Assembly: GCA_007376195.1 (NCBI GenBank)
Contig: VMFT01000010.1
Location: 1 to 51,744 of the forward strand
Origin: Parcubacteria group bacterium Gr01-1014_29
Lineage (GTDB): Bacteria; Patescibacteriota; Minisyncoccia; Ryanbacterales; 2-02-FULL-48-12
Length of the DNA: 51,744 nt
Reading direction: 5' to 3'
This document shows, piece after piece, positions 29,903-38,441 of the stretch; the first letter of the stretch is position 1; each line of letters starts with the position of its first letter. A program made the position numbers and the translations under genes. The notes under the pieces were generated by a model. It was not told where the DNA came from and ran no database searches. It was given only the letters and a program-made list of their open reading frames with translations.

Positions 29903-30661
29903 TCATAATTTTTCTGCAACAATCACAATTCTATGTCGTTTCAATTCTATCCCATTCGATACGTTAAATTTTTCAGAATAGGAGCGCAGATTTTCTCTAT
30001 CTTTTTCTTGGTCAAAATCTTTAAATATAGGGACGCTTTGCAGAAAAAGATTTAAGTTTTCAATATCAGGATAAATTTCAGAGTAAAAATAATCATGAAC
30101 AAAAACAACTTTAAAACCTTTGACTACCAAATTATCGCTTTTTGTTTTTGCTACAGAAATATTCCAGTCACCAAATCCTTGTCCTCTCCCGAAAACTTCT
30201 TTAAGTTCTTTTCCGTCTTTCTCGCCGATACAAATTTCAAGATAATACCCACTCGACTTTATGATTCTACCGATTTCAGCATAAGGAGATGGGCCTCTAC
30301 GACTGTAAATCAAATCAAAATATTTATCTTGAAATGGAAGTTTTTCTGCCTCGGCTTTTTGCAAAATAGCATTAGAAATATTCTGTTCTTCTTGAAACTG
30401 CTTGGCCTTAGCGAGCATTTCAGAAGATATGTCAATCCCAAAAATTTTATAAAATTTTTCTGCTATTTTAAGCGTAAATCTTCCGTCGGCACAACCGATG
30501 TCAAGAACTGTTTTGTCTTTACCACTGTATTTAATAAGTTGCTCAAGGAAAATTTCTTCCGGGTTCCCACTGGGAAAATGGTTTTCGTGAATTGCTTCGG
30601 ACTTATATCCACCGAATTTTTTAGCAACTTTGTCATAAAATTTTTGGTCAGAAATACTCAT
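29903..30661 (-). CDS. SAM-dependent methyltransferase
   Basis: Motif I is VLDIGCADGRFTLKIA (about 52-67), with the acidic motif II in KIFGIDISSEML and motif IV-like region in FQDKYFDLIYSRRGPSPYAEI. This is a class I Rossmann methyltransferase. The order and size (252 aa) fit small-molecule or lipid methyltransferases of the type 11/25 kind. The substrate is unknown. The segment VKGFKVVFVHDYFYSEIYPD follows the catalytic domain as an unassigned insert. No operon partner is obvious. Confidence 0.85.
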   Translation of the reverse strand: MSISDQKFYDKVAKKFGGYKSEAIHENHFPSGNPEEIFLEQLIKYSGKDKTVLDIGCADGRFTLKIAEKFYKIFGIDISSEMLAKAKQFQEEQNISNAILQKAEAEKLPFQDKYFDLIYSRRGPSPYAEIGRIIKSSGYYLEICIGEKDGKELKEVFGRGQGFGDWNISVAKTKSDNLVVKGFKVVFVHDYFYSEIYPDIENLNLFLQSVPIFKDFDQEKDRENLRSYSEKFNVSNGIELKRHRIVIVAEKL

Positions 30662-30792
30662 GCGATTAAAAATTTTCTTCCCCCAAAATTTCAGCCAGGG
30701 GCTGATCCGCCTCTGGCGGAAAAATATGGTTCGAGCCGATGTTTTTCTTTGGATTCTTTAGCGACTTCTCCTGCTTGCGCTTTTCTAAAGTG

Positions 30793-30864
30793 TCCCCCCG
30801 CGAGGAATCGAACCTCGATCAGCGGCTTAGAAGTCCGCAGTTTTGTCCATTAAACTACAGGGGG
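30793..30864 (-). tRNA. tRNA-Arg (TCT)
   Basis: Minus strand: acceptor CCCCCTG with CGGGGGG (one T-G wobble) and discriminator A. The anticodon stem-loop TGCGG ACTTCTA AGCCGC gives TCT. The T arm is CGAGG TTCGATT CCTCG. CCA is not encoded. It is 72 nt long. A tRNA 5' fragment lies 17 bases upstream. Confidence 0.92.
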
Positions 30865-30880
30865 ATAGCGTAGGCAGGCG

Positions 30881-30917
30881 GGGAAGAGCGTTGCTTTATC
30901 CGTTAAGCTACAGGGAG
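30881..30917 (-). pseudogene. 5' fragment of a tRNA
   Basis: On minus the fragment reads CTCCCTGTAGCTTAACGG then ATAAAGC, typical of an acceptor 5' strand followed by a D arm, and breaks off in the anticodon stem (AACGCTCTTC). It resembles the adjacent tRNA-Arg (CCCCCTGTAGTTTAATGG) but lacks the T arm and 3' acceptor half. It could be a leftover of a tandem tRNA duplication or of integration at the tRNA. The remaining 30662-31029 holds no other gene. Confidence 0.5.
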
Positions 30918-31029
30918 AAATGTCTAACGGGGCAAGTAAGGTTGCAGAAAGCATGCCTTGTCCTTCGAAGCTCGGTTACTAAAGACGAGCGAAGAAGGAA
31001 GTTACGGGGAGATGAGAAAACGCTGTGAG

Positions 31030-31380
31030 TTACGGTGATACGTTGGGGGAGCCGAAAACGTTTTCTACACTAACACCATTTTTTGCTTCGTCAAATCGTT
31101 GGTGCCGCCTTTCAAGCAGCATAAGAGCTGCTTCCAGTGATTCGCGTTCCAATTTGAGCTCAGCCTCATCGCTGCCAGTGTACCCCTGATCAAAAGTTAG
31201 GACAAGCTGCCAGAATATAATAGCATCGATAAGCAGCAGCGCGACAAGTAAGACAGCAAAAAACAGGAGGGTTGCTTTCCAGTAGCGGATCGGCGCATAT
31301 AAAAATGCTCTCCACGTCTCCGCGACAAGCCGCTTTATGCGCCAGAGTTTCGGAAGGAAATTTTGAACTGATATATTCAT
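31030..31380 (-). CDS. Small membrane protein at the end of the type IV pilus operon
   Basis: One strong span (TLLFFAVLLVALLLIDAIIFW, about 38-58) follows a basic N-terminus, and a charged outer part ends ERRHQRFDEAKNGVSVENVFG. It overlaps pilO by 4 bases. The position after pilMNO suggests an alignment-complex component comparable to PilP, but no lipobox or PilP motif is seen. The role is inferred from order only. Confidence 0.6.
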   Translation of the reverse strand: MNISVQNFLPKLWRIKRLVAETWRAFLYAPIRYWKATLLFFAVLLVALLLIDAIIFWQLVLTFDQGYTGSDEAELKLERESLEAALMLLERRHQRFDEAKNGVSVENVFGSPNVSP

Positions 31381-31898
31381 AAAGTAAGAACTTCTAGCGC
31401 TAATGTTGCCGATGGTTGACCGCTTTGCGTGGAGATGGTGAGCGAAGAAATTTCAGTAAAATACGGTACGTTTTCCACCAGTGTTACAAACTGCACAATA
31501 CTTTGCAGTGATCCAATAAGTGAAATGGTAAAGGAGGATTTTTGCGCCTCTAGTCCCTGGTCTGAATTATTAATAGTTGCAGTATTGATAGTAATGGTAG
31601 TACCGCTGCTTTTTGCAATGGTTTCCAGAAGCGTTACAAACACAACGATGTTATCTGTATGTAAAAATGCGGCATCAAGACGGTTTATGTCGTTGCTGCG
31701 AGTGTTAACTTCACGGGCGAGAGACCTGAGTGAGGATTCTTTCTTTTCCAGAGTAGCCAGCGTTTGTTCCGCGTTTTTTAGTCCTCTATAGGATGGGCGT
31801 ATAAAAAAAACATGAAAAGAAATAGCGATGCCAGCCAAGAGAAGATTGCTGCCAAGCCCCAAAAGAAGTATACGAAGAAATTTCTGTTTTTCGTTCAT
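31377..31898 (-). CDS. pilO: PilO-like inner-membrane alignment protein
   Basis: The N-terminal span (LRILLLGLGSNLLLAGIAISFHVFFI) is followed by a coiled coil (YRGLKNAEQTLATLEKKESSLRSLA). Then comes a ferredoxin-like domain with the typical ALLETIAKSSGTTITIN and VTLVENVPYFTEISSLTIS pattern. In the family PilO pairs with PilN across the membrane. The gene overlaps both its neighbours by 4 bases. At 173 aa it is a little shorter than typical PilO. Confidence 0.8.
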   Translation of the reverse strand: MNEKQKFLRILLLGLGSNLLLAGIAISFHVFFIRPSYRGLKNAEQTLATLEKKESSLRSLAREVNTRSNDINRLDAAFLHTDNIVVFVTLLETIAKSSGTTITINTATINNSDQGLEAQKSSFTISLIGSLQSIVQFVTLVENVPYFTEISSLTISTQSGQPSATLALEVLTL

Positions 31899-32473
31899 AG
31901 TGCGCGTTTTCTTTCACTAACAGTGAAAGAGATGGTAAAGAGGATATCGCGTTCTTTGAGGATATTGGTAACGGGTGATTCAACATGCGAGAAGTCCTGG
32001 TGCGCGCGGAGTTTGTTGATAAACGTTAAAAGGTCTTCGCGCGTTGCTGCGTTGCCCTGGAGCGTTATAGCGCCTGTTTGTTGTTCGTATGCAAATGAAA
32101 GAAGTGTAATTGTCGGTGGCACGCGCGTAATAACGTCTTGCAAGTACTGGGTAACGGGAGAAGCTGCAAGGGCGTGTTGGGCGGCAAGGCGTTGTAGTTT
32201 TGTATTTGTTCCTTTGATAAGCAGTTCGGTCTTCTGGGTTTGTTCGGAGTCGGCGTTTAGTTGTGCGGCGGCTAACTGGTCGGCGATGCTACGGTATTGA
32301 AAAAACAAGAAAAAGTATGTGGGCAGAAGAAGGGTGGCGCCCATGACAAGGAATGCCGCCGTAAAGCTATAGACGACGGTAAGATAGCGCCACAAACGCT
32401 CGCGGCCGATGCGCTTCCGGTCTTCTTCTGGAAGCAGATTGAGCGATTGAGGAAGCGTTGGTGTTGATTTCAT
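31895..32473 (-). CDS. pilN: PilN-like inner-membrane alignment protein
   Basis: The PilN N-terminal motif SLNLLPEEDRK (about 10-20) is clear; it binds PilM in characterised systems. One span (SFTAAFLVMGATLLLPTYFFLFF) follows, then coiled coil and a globular end with QYLQDVITRVPPTITLLSFAYE. The 192-residue length is normal. It lies between pilM and pilO as usual. Three T-rich bases precede ATG 32473 and no Shine-Dalgarno is evident, so coupling to pilM is likely. Confidence 0.88.
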   Translation of the reverse strand: MKSTPTLPQSLNLLPEEDRKRIGRERLWRYLTVVYSFTAAFLVMGATLLLPTYFFLFFQYRSIADQLAAAQLNADSEQTQKTELLIKGTNTKLQRLAAQHALAASPVTQYLQDVITRVPPTITLLSFAYEQQTGAITLQGNAATREDLLTFINKLRAHQDFSHVESPVTNILKERDILFTISFTVSERKRAL

Positions 32474-32503
32474 ATTTTTATTATATATGCGGGTTTACTC
32501 ATA

Positions 32504-33595
32504 TCAGTAGGCTAGTCGCGCGCCAAGCGCCAAGCCGATACTTGTTGCGTATCCGAGCGAGTCGCGAAATTCTATTTCCGGTATGTAGGAAGGGTCTTCA
32601 ATGACGTTTGACCAGACGTTCGCAAGCGATACGGGTACGTTGAGTTCCACAGAAAGATGCCGCGCGAGACCTGTGAGATTTGCTTCCCGTCCGCATAAGT
32701 ATACGCGCCCTACGCGCGCCTTGTTGCGGTTGCCTTGATAATCGCGCCGGTGTTCTTCTTGCCAGAATTCCGTACGCCGTAACACTTCTTCCACAAGGGT
32801 TTTCATAAGCGGTATCAAGGCGTCAAACACCGGCTTTGCGTCTTTTGAGTTTGAGAGGCCGTGTTCTTTTTTGAGCCGTTCTGCCTCCGGTTCCTGTACC
32901 TGAAGGGCTTTCATAATAGCTTCATGGAATGATTTGCCGCCCAGCGGCATGGTTGACGTAAGATGTGTTAGGCCGTACTGCGCGAAAAGAAAGCTCGTGC
33001 GTGTAAGACCAATGTCTATCACAAGTACTATCTCCGGCTGTTCTTGCGGAGGGATGATTGCGCGCGCGATCGCTTGCGACTCAATTTCCAGAGAGACGGG
33101 GATAAGGTCAGCTTGTTTAATAGTGTCTATGTAGGTGGAAAGAAGCATGCGGGGGAACGCGGTAATGAGAACGTCCATGGTTTCAGGCGAGTGATCCGGG
33201 ATTGCCTGATACGCGAACGATATTTCTTCCAGAGGGAGGGGGATGTATTCTTCCAGCTGTAGTGAAATGGCTTCATGCAGCTCTTCAGGTTCTACGCGGG
33301 GCATGCGAATAGTGCGCACGAATCCTTTTTCTTCCGGCAACGCAAGCGCAACAAACCGGTATGGTTTTTTGGCGAAATGCGCGCGCAGTATCTGCGCGAG
33401 CGCGCCGGTATCGGTAATTAGGCCAGAATCAACAAGGCCGACTGGCAAGGGTTCTATGCCGAAGTCATCGACATGCAAATTGCGCGGCGTTTCTTTAAAT
33501 TTCATGTACTTAAACGCTCGGTCGGATATATCCAAACCGAAGATGGGGAGTTTGAGGTATGTCGGCGGTTGTAAAAGGCGAGAGAAGAAGGACAT
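32504..33595 (-). CDS. pilM: PilM actin-like pilus assembly ATPase
   Basis: The actin-like fold is visible: FGLDISDRAFKYMKF (phosphate 1), EIVLVIDIGLTRTSFLFA (phosphate 2), and GRVYLCGREANLTGLARHLSVELNVPVSLANVW (adenosine region). It binds the PilN N-terminus and polymerises with PilB input in characterised systems. At 363 aa it is of normal length. The DIGLTRTSF segment keeps the DxGxxxT pattern. It is separated from pilC by about 110 bases of AT-rich DNA. Confidence 0.92.
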   Translation of the reverse strand: MSFFSRLLQPPTYLKLPIFGLDISDRAFKYMKFKETPRNLHVDDFGIEPLPVGLVDSGLITDTGALAQILRAHFAKKPYRFVALALPEEKGFVRTIRMPRVEPEELHEAISLQLEEYIPLPLEEISFAYQAIPDHSPETMDVLITAFPRMLLSTYIDTIKQADLIPVSLEIESQAIARAIIPPQEQPEIVLVIDIGLTRTSFLFAQYGLTHLTSTMPLGGKSFHEAIMKALQVQEPEAERLKKEHGLSNSKDAKPVFDALIPLMKTLVEEVLRRTEFWQEEHRRDYQGNRNKARVGRVYLCGREANLTGLARHLSVELNVPVSLANVWSNVIEDPSYIPEIEFRDSLGYATSIGLALGARLAY

Positions 33596-33705
33596 ATACT
33601 AAATGTAAAGTGTAAATATCAAAATGTAAAATTTTGGAAGGAACTCGCGGCGAAGCCGGAATTCCCACATTTATTTTGCACTTTGATTTTTGAATTTTGC
33701 ATTTG

Positions 33706-34944
33706 TTAGAACCCGACAGCTATCGAAGTGTAGAGCGGCTGTATCATGGAAACGGCGAATAACCCAACTACGGCGCCGATGATTACCATGAGGAACGGCT
33801 CTATGATGCTGGAGAGATCTTTTGTGGCGGCCGCGATTTCACCTTCGTAAAATTCCGCGAGACGCTCTAGCATTGCCGCCGTTTTTCCGGTTTCTTCGCC
33901 TACCGCTATCATCTCGCTCACGAGAACAGGATAGAGATCATCGTGTTTTTTGAAAGTTTCGGTCATGGTTTCGCCTTTTTGGATGCTTTCGCGCGCCTCA
34001 TCAAGGATGTTTTTGAAAAGATGATTTTGAAGAACATCGTGGGTGATAGTAAGGGTTTGAAGGATGGAAACCCCGGAACTTATGAGAGAACTCATGGTAC
34101 GGCATGTACGCGCGGCGTTTAGCTGTTTTGAGAGTTTGCCAATGATAGGGAGATGAACGATGATTCTATCTAATATGTGTTTTATTGTTTGCGTGCGCAT
34201 AGCAAACAAAGCTCCTACAATAAACACAATCGCCGTTACGAGCGAAACTATGCCGTGAGTAGTGAGGAAGGTGCTTATGGCGATAACAGCTTTAGTAGAC
34301 ATCGGCAGTTCAACTTTAAGCTCTGCGAATGTTGAGGTAAGTGTCGGCACTACATAGATAAGCATAAGGACACCAATGAGAATCATGACGCAAAAGATTA
34401 CGGCGGGGTAGATAAGCGCGCCGCGCACTTTGCGCCGGAGTTCGTAATCGTCTTTCAGCTGGGCCGCGAGTAAATTAAGAGAGCTATCGAGTGTGCCGGA
34501 TGCTTCTCCGGCCGATACCATTGCCACAAACAAGGTAGAAAATACGTTCGGGTGTTTGGCAAGGCTGTCAGTAAATGCCTCACCTTTCCGAATGCGGGAT
34601 GATATGTCGTTGATAATGCTCTTGAAGGCGGCTGATCTTGTCTGGCGTTCAAGCGTATCGAGCGCGCGCGTAAGCGACAGACCCGCGCCGATCATTACGC
34701 TTAAGTTTCGCGCGAACATAAGTTTTTCTTGCAAAGAAACGCGTCCAAAGAGACGTCCAAGGCCGGGAATGGCAGGCATTGTGAGGCGCCCACCAGTGTT
34801 TCCGAGATCGTTTTTTTCCGACGCGGCGATAAGCGTAAATCCTTCTTGGCGGAGCGCACGGGCGAGATCCCGCTTTTGCGCCGCTTCGCGCTCGCCATTT
34901 ATTTCTTCACCGGAAAGTTTTTTTGCTTTGAATGTGTATAACAT
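33706..34944 (-). CDS. pilC: PilC/GspF-type pilus platform protein
   Basis: Two T2SSF domains are found: the first with LMFARNLSVMIGAGLSLTRALDTL and ISSRIRKGEAFTDSLAKHPNVFSTLFVAMVSAGEASGTLD, and the second with CRTMSSLISSGVSILQTLTITHDV and EMIAVGEETGKTAAMLERLAEFYEGEI. Spans are at about 170-190, 220-245 and 385-410. The protein anchors the assembly ATPase at the membrane. The 412-residue length is normal. It is preceded by a repeat-rich gap of 87 bases after pilB. Confidence 0.95.
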   Translation of the reverse strand: MLYTFKAKKLSGEEINGEREAAQKRDLARALRQEGFTLIAASEKNDLGNTGGRLTMPAIPGLGRLFGRVSLQEKLMFARNLSVMIGAGLSLTRALDTLERQTRSAAFKSIINDISSRIRKGEAFTDSLAKHPNVFSTLFVAMVSAGEASGTLDSSLNLLAAQLKDDYELRRKVRGALIYPAVIFCVMILIGVLMLIYVVPTLTSTFAELKVELPMSTKAVIAISTFLTTHGIVSLVTAIVFIVGALFAMRTQTIKHILDRIIVHLPIIGKLSKQLNAARTCRTMSSLISSGVSILQTLTITHDVLQNHLFKNILDEARESIQKGETMTETFKKHDDLYPVLVSEMIAVGEETGKTAAMLERLAEFYEGEIAAATKDLSSIIEPFLMVIIGAVVGLFAVSMIQPLYTSIAVGF

Positions 34945-35030
34945 GAAACCTGAAACCTAAAACCTGAAGTCTGAAACCTGAAGCCTGAATCATATTTTTA
35001 CGTTTAGGCTTCAAGTTTCAAGTTTTAGGA
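34945..35030. repeat. ACCTGAA-type tandem and inverted repeat between pilB and pilC
   Basis: The heptamer-like units CCTGAA/ACCTGAA repeat five or six times (34946-34990). A complementary stretch TTTAGGCTTCAAGTTTCAAG (35006-35025) faces them, forming an imperfect hairpin. It probably acts as an mRNA stem or a slippage-generated filler. Confidence 0.6.
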
Positions 35031-35031
35031 T

Positions 35032-36789
35032 TTACTCTCTTGTAACACGCAGTACTTCTTCAATGGAAGTGAACCCTTGCACCGCTTTGAATATGCCATC
35101 TTCAAGCATGGTCATCATACCTTCTGTTTTTCCCTGCTTTTCAATCTGGTCCGCAGTGGCGTTTTGTATCACGAGCTGCTTGATCGTTTCATTCATGGCG
35201 AGCGTTTCGTGGATGCCAATGCGGCTGTGGTAGCCATCAGGGCAGTCAGGACTCGGTTTGGGTTTAAAAAATTGAATATCTTTCCACGCAGCGCCTTTTT
35301 TAATGATATGTTCCTCTTCGAGGCATGTACGCACACGCTCAAGATCAACCTCCTTTTCCAAAGCGGCTAGCTCCTCTTTTGTCAGGATGTAGGGTGTTTT
35401 GTCCTGGCATAGTGTCCGTACGAGCCGCTGGGCGATAATAGTGTTTACGGTGGAGGCTATAAGAAAAGGCTCGACTTTCATATCAAGAAGCCGGGGAAGA
35501 GCGCCGGCGGCAGAATTGGTATGCAAGGTAGAAAATACGAGGTGTCCCGTGAGAGCGGCGTTTATCGCGAGCGACGCCGTTTCGTTGTCGCGTATCTCGC
35601 CTACCATTATAATGTCGGGGTCTTGCCGCAGAAGCGACCGGAGGCCGTTTGCGAATGTATAGCCGATATCCGGCTGAACTTGACTTTGGTTTATGCGCGG
35701 CATGCGGTATTCTACCGGGTCCTCAATGGTGGAGATATTCACCTCTGGCGTGTTGAGAATATCAAGTACCGTATAGAGGGTGGTTGTTTTTCCAGAACCG
35801 GTCGGGCCGGTGGCGAGAACCATGCCGGTAGGGCGTTTGATGGTTCTATGAATATCTTCAAGCGCTTTTCCGTGAAAGCCGAGTTTTTCGAGCGTAAATC
35901 CTTTGCTGTTTTCCGGCAGAAGGCGCATGACGACTTTTTCGCCTTCTGTTATCGGCAAAATGGACACGCGGAACGAAACTTTGTAATCTTCCGACTCCGC
36001 CTTAAATCGGCCGTCTTGGGGAAGACGGTGTTCATCGAGCTTCAGGTTTGACAACACTTTTACGCGCGCGACGATGCCGGCTGCGACGCTTTTGGGCAGT
36101 ACCATGGCGTTTCGCAAGATGCCGTCAATGCGATAGCGCACAATAACCTCTTTCTCCAGTGGTTCGATATGAATGTCGGATGCTTTTTGGAGAATGGCAT
36201 GCCGGAGCAGCGTGTCTACGATTTTTATAATCGGGAGATCTTCCGCTATTTTTTTCAAATCCTCGCCATTGTTGTCTACGTCGAGCGCATCGGATGATGT
36301 GGCAAGCGAAGCGGTTTCTTTTTGGATGATTTCTCCGAACTCTACCTCCAGGCTTTTCTGGTATTGCTGGAGAACTTGTTTAATGGAAGCCGGGCTTGTG
36401 AGGCGCGGAATAATACGGAGATCAGACTGTTTTTTGATGAAATCAATCGTGCCGAGATCTTCCGGATCGAGCATGGCGACTTCAAGGACTTTTCCTGTTT
36501 TTTTAAATGCGACAATATTGTGCTTGCGCGCGATGGGTTCGGGAATGATGCGCAGAGTTTCAGGGTCAATTTTTTCTTTCTCAAGGTTGATAAATGGTAC
36601 GCCTAGGATATACGCTTGCAGGCGCAGCAGGTCTTCTTCCTTGATAATTCCTTGTGAGACCAAAATATCGCCGAGCCGCTGGCCTGATTTTTCAGCTTCT
36701 TTTTCGGCTTTCTCGATTTGTGCGGCCGAAACCAGCTCGGAGTCTATCAAAAAAGCCTTTAATTGTTGAGGTTCTACTCGAAATGGCAT
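35032..36789 (-). CDS. pilB: PilB/GspE-type pilus assembly ATPase
   Basis: The N-terminal MshEN-like domain (LIDSELVSAAQIEKAEKEAEKSGQRLGDILV) and the ATPase core are intact. Walker A is TGPTGSGKTTTLY (about 323-335). The Asp box reads NISTIEDPVEYR. Walker B and the His box read LRSLLRQDPDIIMVGEIRDNETA and GHLVFSTLHTNSAAGALPRLLDM. This is the motor for pilus extension. The zinc-type CxxC insert of many PilB proteins is reduced to LCQDKTPY and PDCPDGYH. At 585 aa it is of normal length. PilT is not in the window. Confidence 0.96.
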   Translation of the reverse strand: MPFRVEPQQLKAFLIDSELVSAAQIEKAEKEAEKSGQRLGDILVSQGIIKEEDLLRLQAYILGVPFINLEKEKIDPETLRIIPEPIARKHNIVAFKKTGKVLEVAMLDPEDLGTIDFIKKQSDLRIIPRLTSPASIKQVLQQYQKSLEVEFGEIIQKETASLATSSDALDVDNNGEDLKKIAEDLPIIKIVDTLLRHAILQKASDIHIEPLEKEVIVRYRIDGILRNAMVLPKSVAAGIVARVKVLSNLKLDEHRLPQDGRFKAESEDYKVSFRVSILPITEGEKVVMRLLPENSKGFTLEKLGFHGKALEDIHRTIKRPTGMVLATGPTGSGKTTTLYTVLDILNTPEVNISTIEDPVEYRMPRINQSQVQPDIGYTFANGLRSLLRQDPDIIMVGEIRDNETASLAINAALTGHLVFSTLHTNSAAGALPRLLDMKVEPFLIASTVNTIIAQRLVRTLCQDKTPYILTKEELAALEKEVDLERVRTCLEEEHIIKKGAAWKDIQFFKPKPSPDCPDGYHSRIGIHETLAMNETIKQLVIQNATADQIEKQGKTEGMMTMLEDGIFKAVQGFTSIEEVLRVTRE

Positions 36790-36804
36790 AAATAACGCAA
36801 AAAC

Positions 36805-37176
36805 CTATTCCCCGATCACTTGTTTTATCTTTGTGAGAACTTCTTCAAGCGAGTAGTGCGCTTTTACGAGGTATGTGCTCGCTCCGAGACTCAAGGCCTT
36901 TTCCACTTCTTCAGGACTCTCGAGATTGGTAAGGACAATTACCGGGATATTTTTTAACTCCGGATCGTCGTGGATGGCCGAGAGAACCTCAAATCCGTCT
37001 TTTTGCGGAAGAACAAGATCCAAGAGAATAAGGTCCGGATGTTCGCTTTTTGCCATGCGAAGCCCATCATCGCCGTTGAGCGCTTGCTGTACCGTATAGC
37101 CGTTTGAACGTACGGCGTCGCCCAATGCCCGCTGCAGAGCGCTTTCATCTTCAATGAATAATATGTTTTTCTTCAT
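36805..37176 (-). CDS. Single-domain response regulator (CheY-like)
   Basis: There are 123 residues of receiver domain only. FIEDESALQRAL carries the acidic pair, LILLDLVLPQKDGFEVL the phosphoacceptor Asp (about 54), VIVLTNLESPEEVEKALSLGA the switch Thr, and YLVKAHYSL the conserved Lys. With no output domain it acts by protein contact. It overlaps the histidine kinase by 4 bases and precedes pilB by 15, so pilus control is likely. Confidence 0.93.
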   Translation of the reverse strand: MKKNILFIEDESALQRALGDAVRSNGYTVQQALNGDDGLRMAKSEHPDLILLDLVLPQKDGFEVLSAIHDDPELKNIPVIVLTNLESPEEVEKALSLGASTYLVKAHYSLEEVLTKIKQVIGE

Positions 37177-38129
37177 GTTTTTATATTAGGGGATAATTGT
37201 TTTACTTTTGTGCGTGGGAGCGTAAACCAAAATTTTGTCTCGCCCGATTGTTTTGAAGAAAACTCAATGGTGCCGCCGGATCCTTCCACTACCGCTTTTG
37301 CTATAAATAGACCGAGCCCCGAGCCTTCAGTGCGCTTGCGAATGGATGATTCCGCGCGGAAGAATTTCTTAAAAATATGCCGCATGTCAGACGTGGATAT
37401 AGGCAGGCCTTGATTTGTGATTTGCCAAAGTACGTCCAAGCCTTTTTTTGCGACGGTAATACCGATGGTGGAACGCGGATTGCTGTAGCGAATGGCGTTT
37501 CCAACAAGGTTTTCCACGGCCCAGCGGATATGCGTTTCGTCCGCAAACACCAGTGATATATCCTTATGTGCGCGCACGTCCAGCGTAATGTTGGAAGCCC
37601 GCGCAAAAAGCATGTTGTCTTGCACAACCTTATGGGTCATGTCAACGAGCGAGAACGCGGCGGGTGTCAGTACCAAGCGGTTGCTTTCTATGCGGTTTAC
37701 GGTCAAAAGGTCGTTTACCAGCTTTGTCATGCGATTGTTGTACTCATTGATGCCTTCGACGTATGAGCGGGTTTTTTGGTCTAAGGCGCTATCGCGCATC
37801 AGTACTTCCAACTGCCACCGGATGGACGAGAGGGGGTTACGCAGTTGGTGCGAAACAATACTGATAAATTCTGCGCGCGCGCGGGAAGCCTGCGCAATGC
37901 GCTCAAATGACTGCACAATGATGTGGCTTATGACAAAGAGAATCGACGTTACGGATATAACGACAAGAGCGGCAAGTTCGGGGTCCGCATAATAGCGGGC
38001 AATAATATTGGTGCCTATCATGGCGGCAATTGTTACCCCGCCCATAATAATAAACAGAAAATGCGGGCATTCCCAGAGCCGTACTTTCAGGTAGTCGCAT
38101 TGTTCTTTTATATTAAGCTCGTTGAGCAT
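37173..38129 (-). CDS. Membrane histidine kinase, first gene of the pilus operon
   Basis: Two spans (FLFIIMGGVTIAAMIGTNIIA and LAALVVISVTSILFVISHIIV) are followed by the H box FISIVSHQLRNPLSSIRW with the phosphoacceptor His. The ATPase follows, with N box WAVENLVGNAIRYS and G box EGSGLGLFIAKAVVEGSGG. The input domain is nearly absent, so the sensing part may be the membrane helices. ATG 38129 is chosen because an extended -10 (TGGTATACT, 38140-38148) lies only 10 bases upstream, giving a nearly leaderless mRNA. Longer frames upstream are unlikely. Confidence 0.9.
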   Translation of the reverse strand: MLNELNIKEQCDYLKVRLWECPHFLFIIMGGVTIAAMIGTNIIARYYADPELAALVVISVTSILFVISHIIVQSFERIAQASRARAEFISIVSHQLRNPLSSIRWQLEVLMRDSALDQKTRSYVEGINEYNNRMTKLVNDLLTVNRIESNRLVLTPAAFSLVDMTHKVVQDNMLFARASNITLDVRAHKDISLVFADETHIRWAVENLVGNAIRYSNPRSTIGITVAKKGLDVLWQITNQGLPISTSDMRHIFKKFFRAESSIRKRTEGSGLGLFIAKAVVEGSGGTIEFSSKQSGETKFWFTLPRTKVKQLSPNIKT

Positions 38130-38139
38130 AGCTACGCAT

Positions 38140-38148
38140 AGTATACCA
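38140..38148 (-). promoter_or_regulatory. Extended -10 promoter of the kinase-pilus operon
   Basis: Minus strand TGG-TATACT, with the likely start site about 4 bases before ATG 38129. A matching -35 is not clear. Confidence 0.5.
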
Positions 38149-38196
38149 CAAAAAAGTTGTCCACACCCCAAAAATAACCTATTGCTTTGAATTATG

Positions 38197-38276
38197 AAAT
38201 CCCTCCTAACCTCCCTTTTCCAAAGGGAGGAGCGCATATCCCACCTTTGGAAAAGGGGGATGAAGGGGGATTTTTA
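38197..38276. repeat. Long inverted repeat (CCTCCCTTTTCCAAAGGGAGG type)
   Basis: AAATCCCTCCTAACCTCCC plus TTTTCCAAAGGG (38197-38227) pairs with CCTTTGGAAAAGGGGGATG plus AAGGGGGATTT (38244-38274). Elements of this kind recur as dispersed palindromes in many bacterial genomes. It lies between the divergent kinase and nusA promoters. Confidence 0.75.
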
Positions 38277-38292
38277 TATGTATGCGCACCTG

Positions 38293-38322
38293 TTGACAAC
38301 ACGATATTGCATTTGCTATGCT
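38293..38322 (+). promoter_or_regulatory. Promoter of nusA
   Basis: TTGACA (38293-38298), 18 bp, TATGCT (38317-38322). The start site would be near 38329, about 15 bases before a strong terminator. Confidence 0.65.
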
Positions 38323-38343
38323 TTGGATATTCAGAAGTGTCAG

Positions 38344-38376
38344 AAAAGGTTCGCCCGGCAACGGCGAACCTTTTTA
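38344..38376 (+). terminator. Leader terminator (attenuator) ahead of nusA
   Basis: AAAAGGTTCGCC (38344-38355) pairs with GGCGAACC and TTTTT (38363-38375). It lies between the nusA promoter and its start codon (38442), so most transcripts would stop unless read through. NusA itself affects hairpin-dependent termination, which makes autogenous control likely. Confidence 0.75.
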
Positions 38377-38441
38377 CTAAAAATCACTGTATTGCATTTT
38401 ATATTTGTATATTCGTATTTTATTCGTTATTCGTAGATTCT

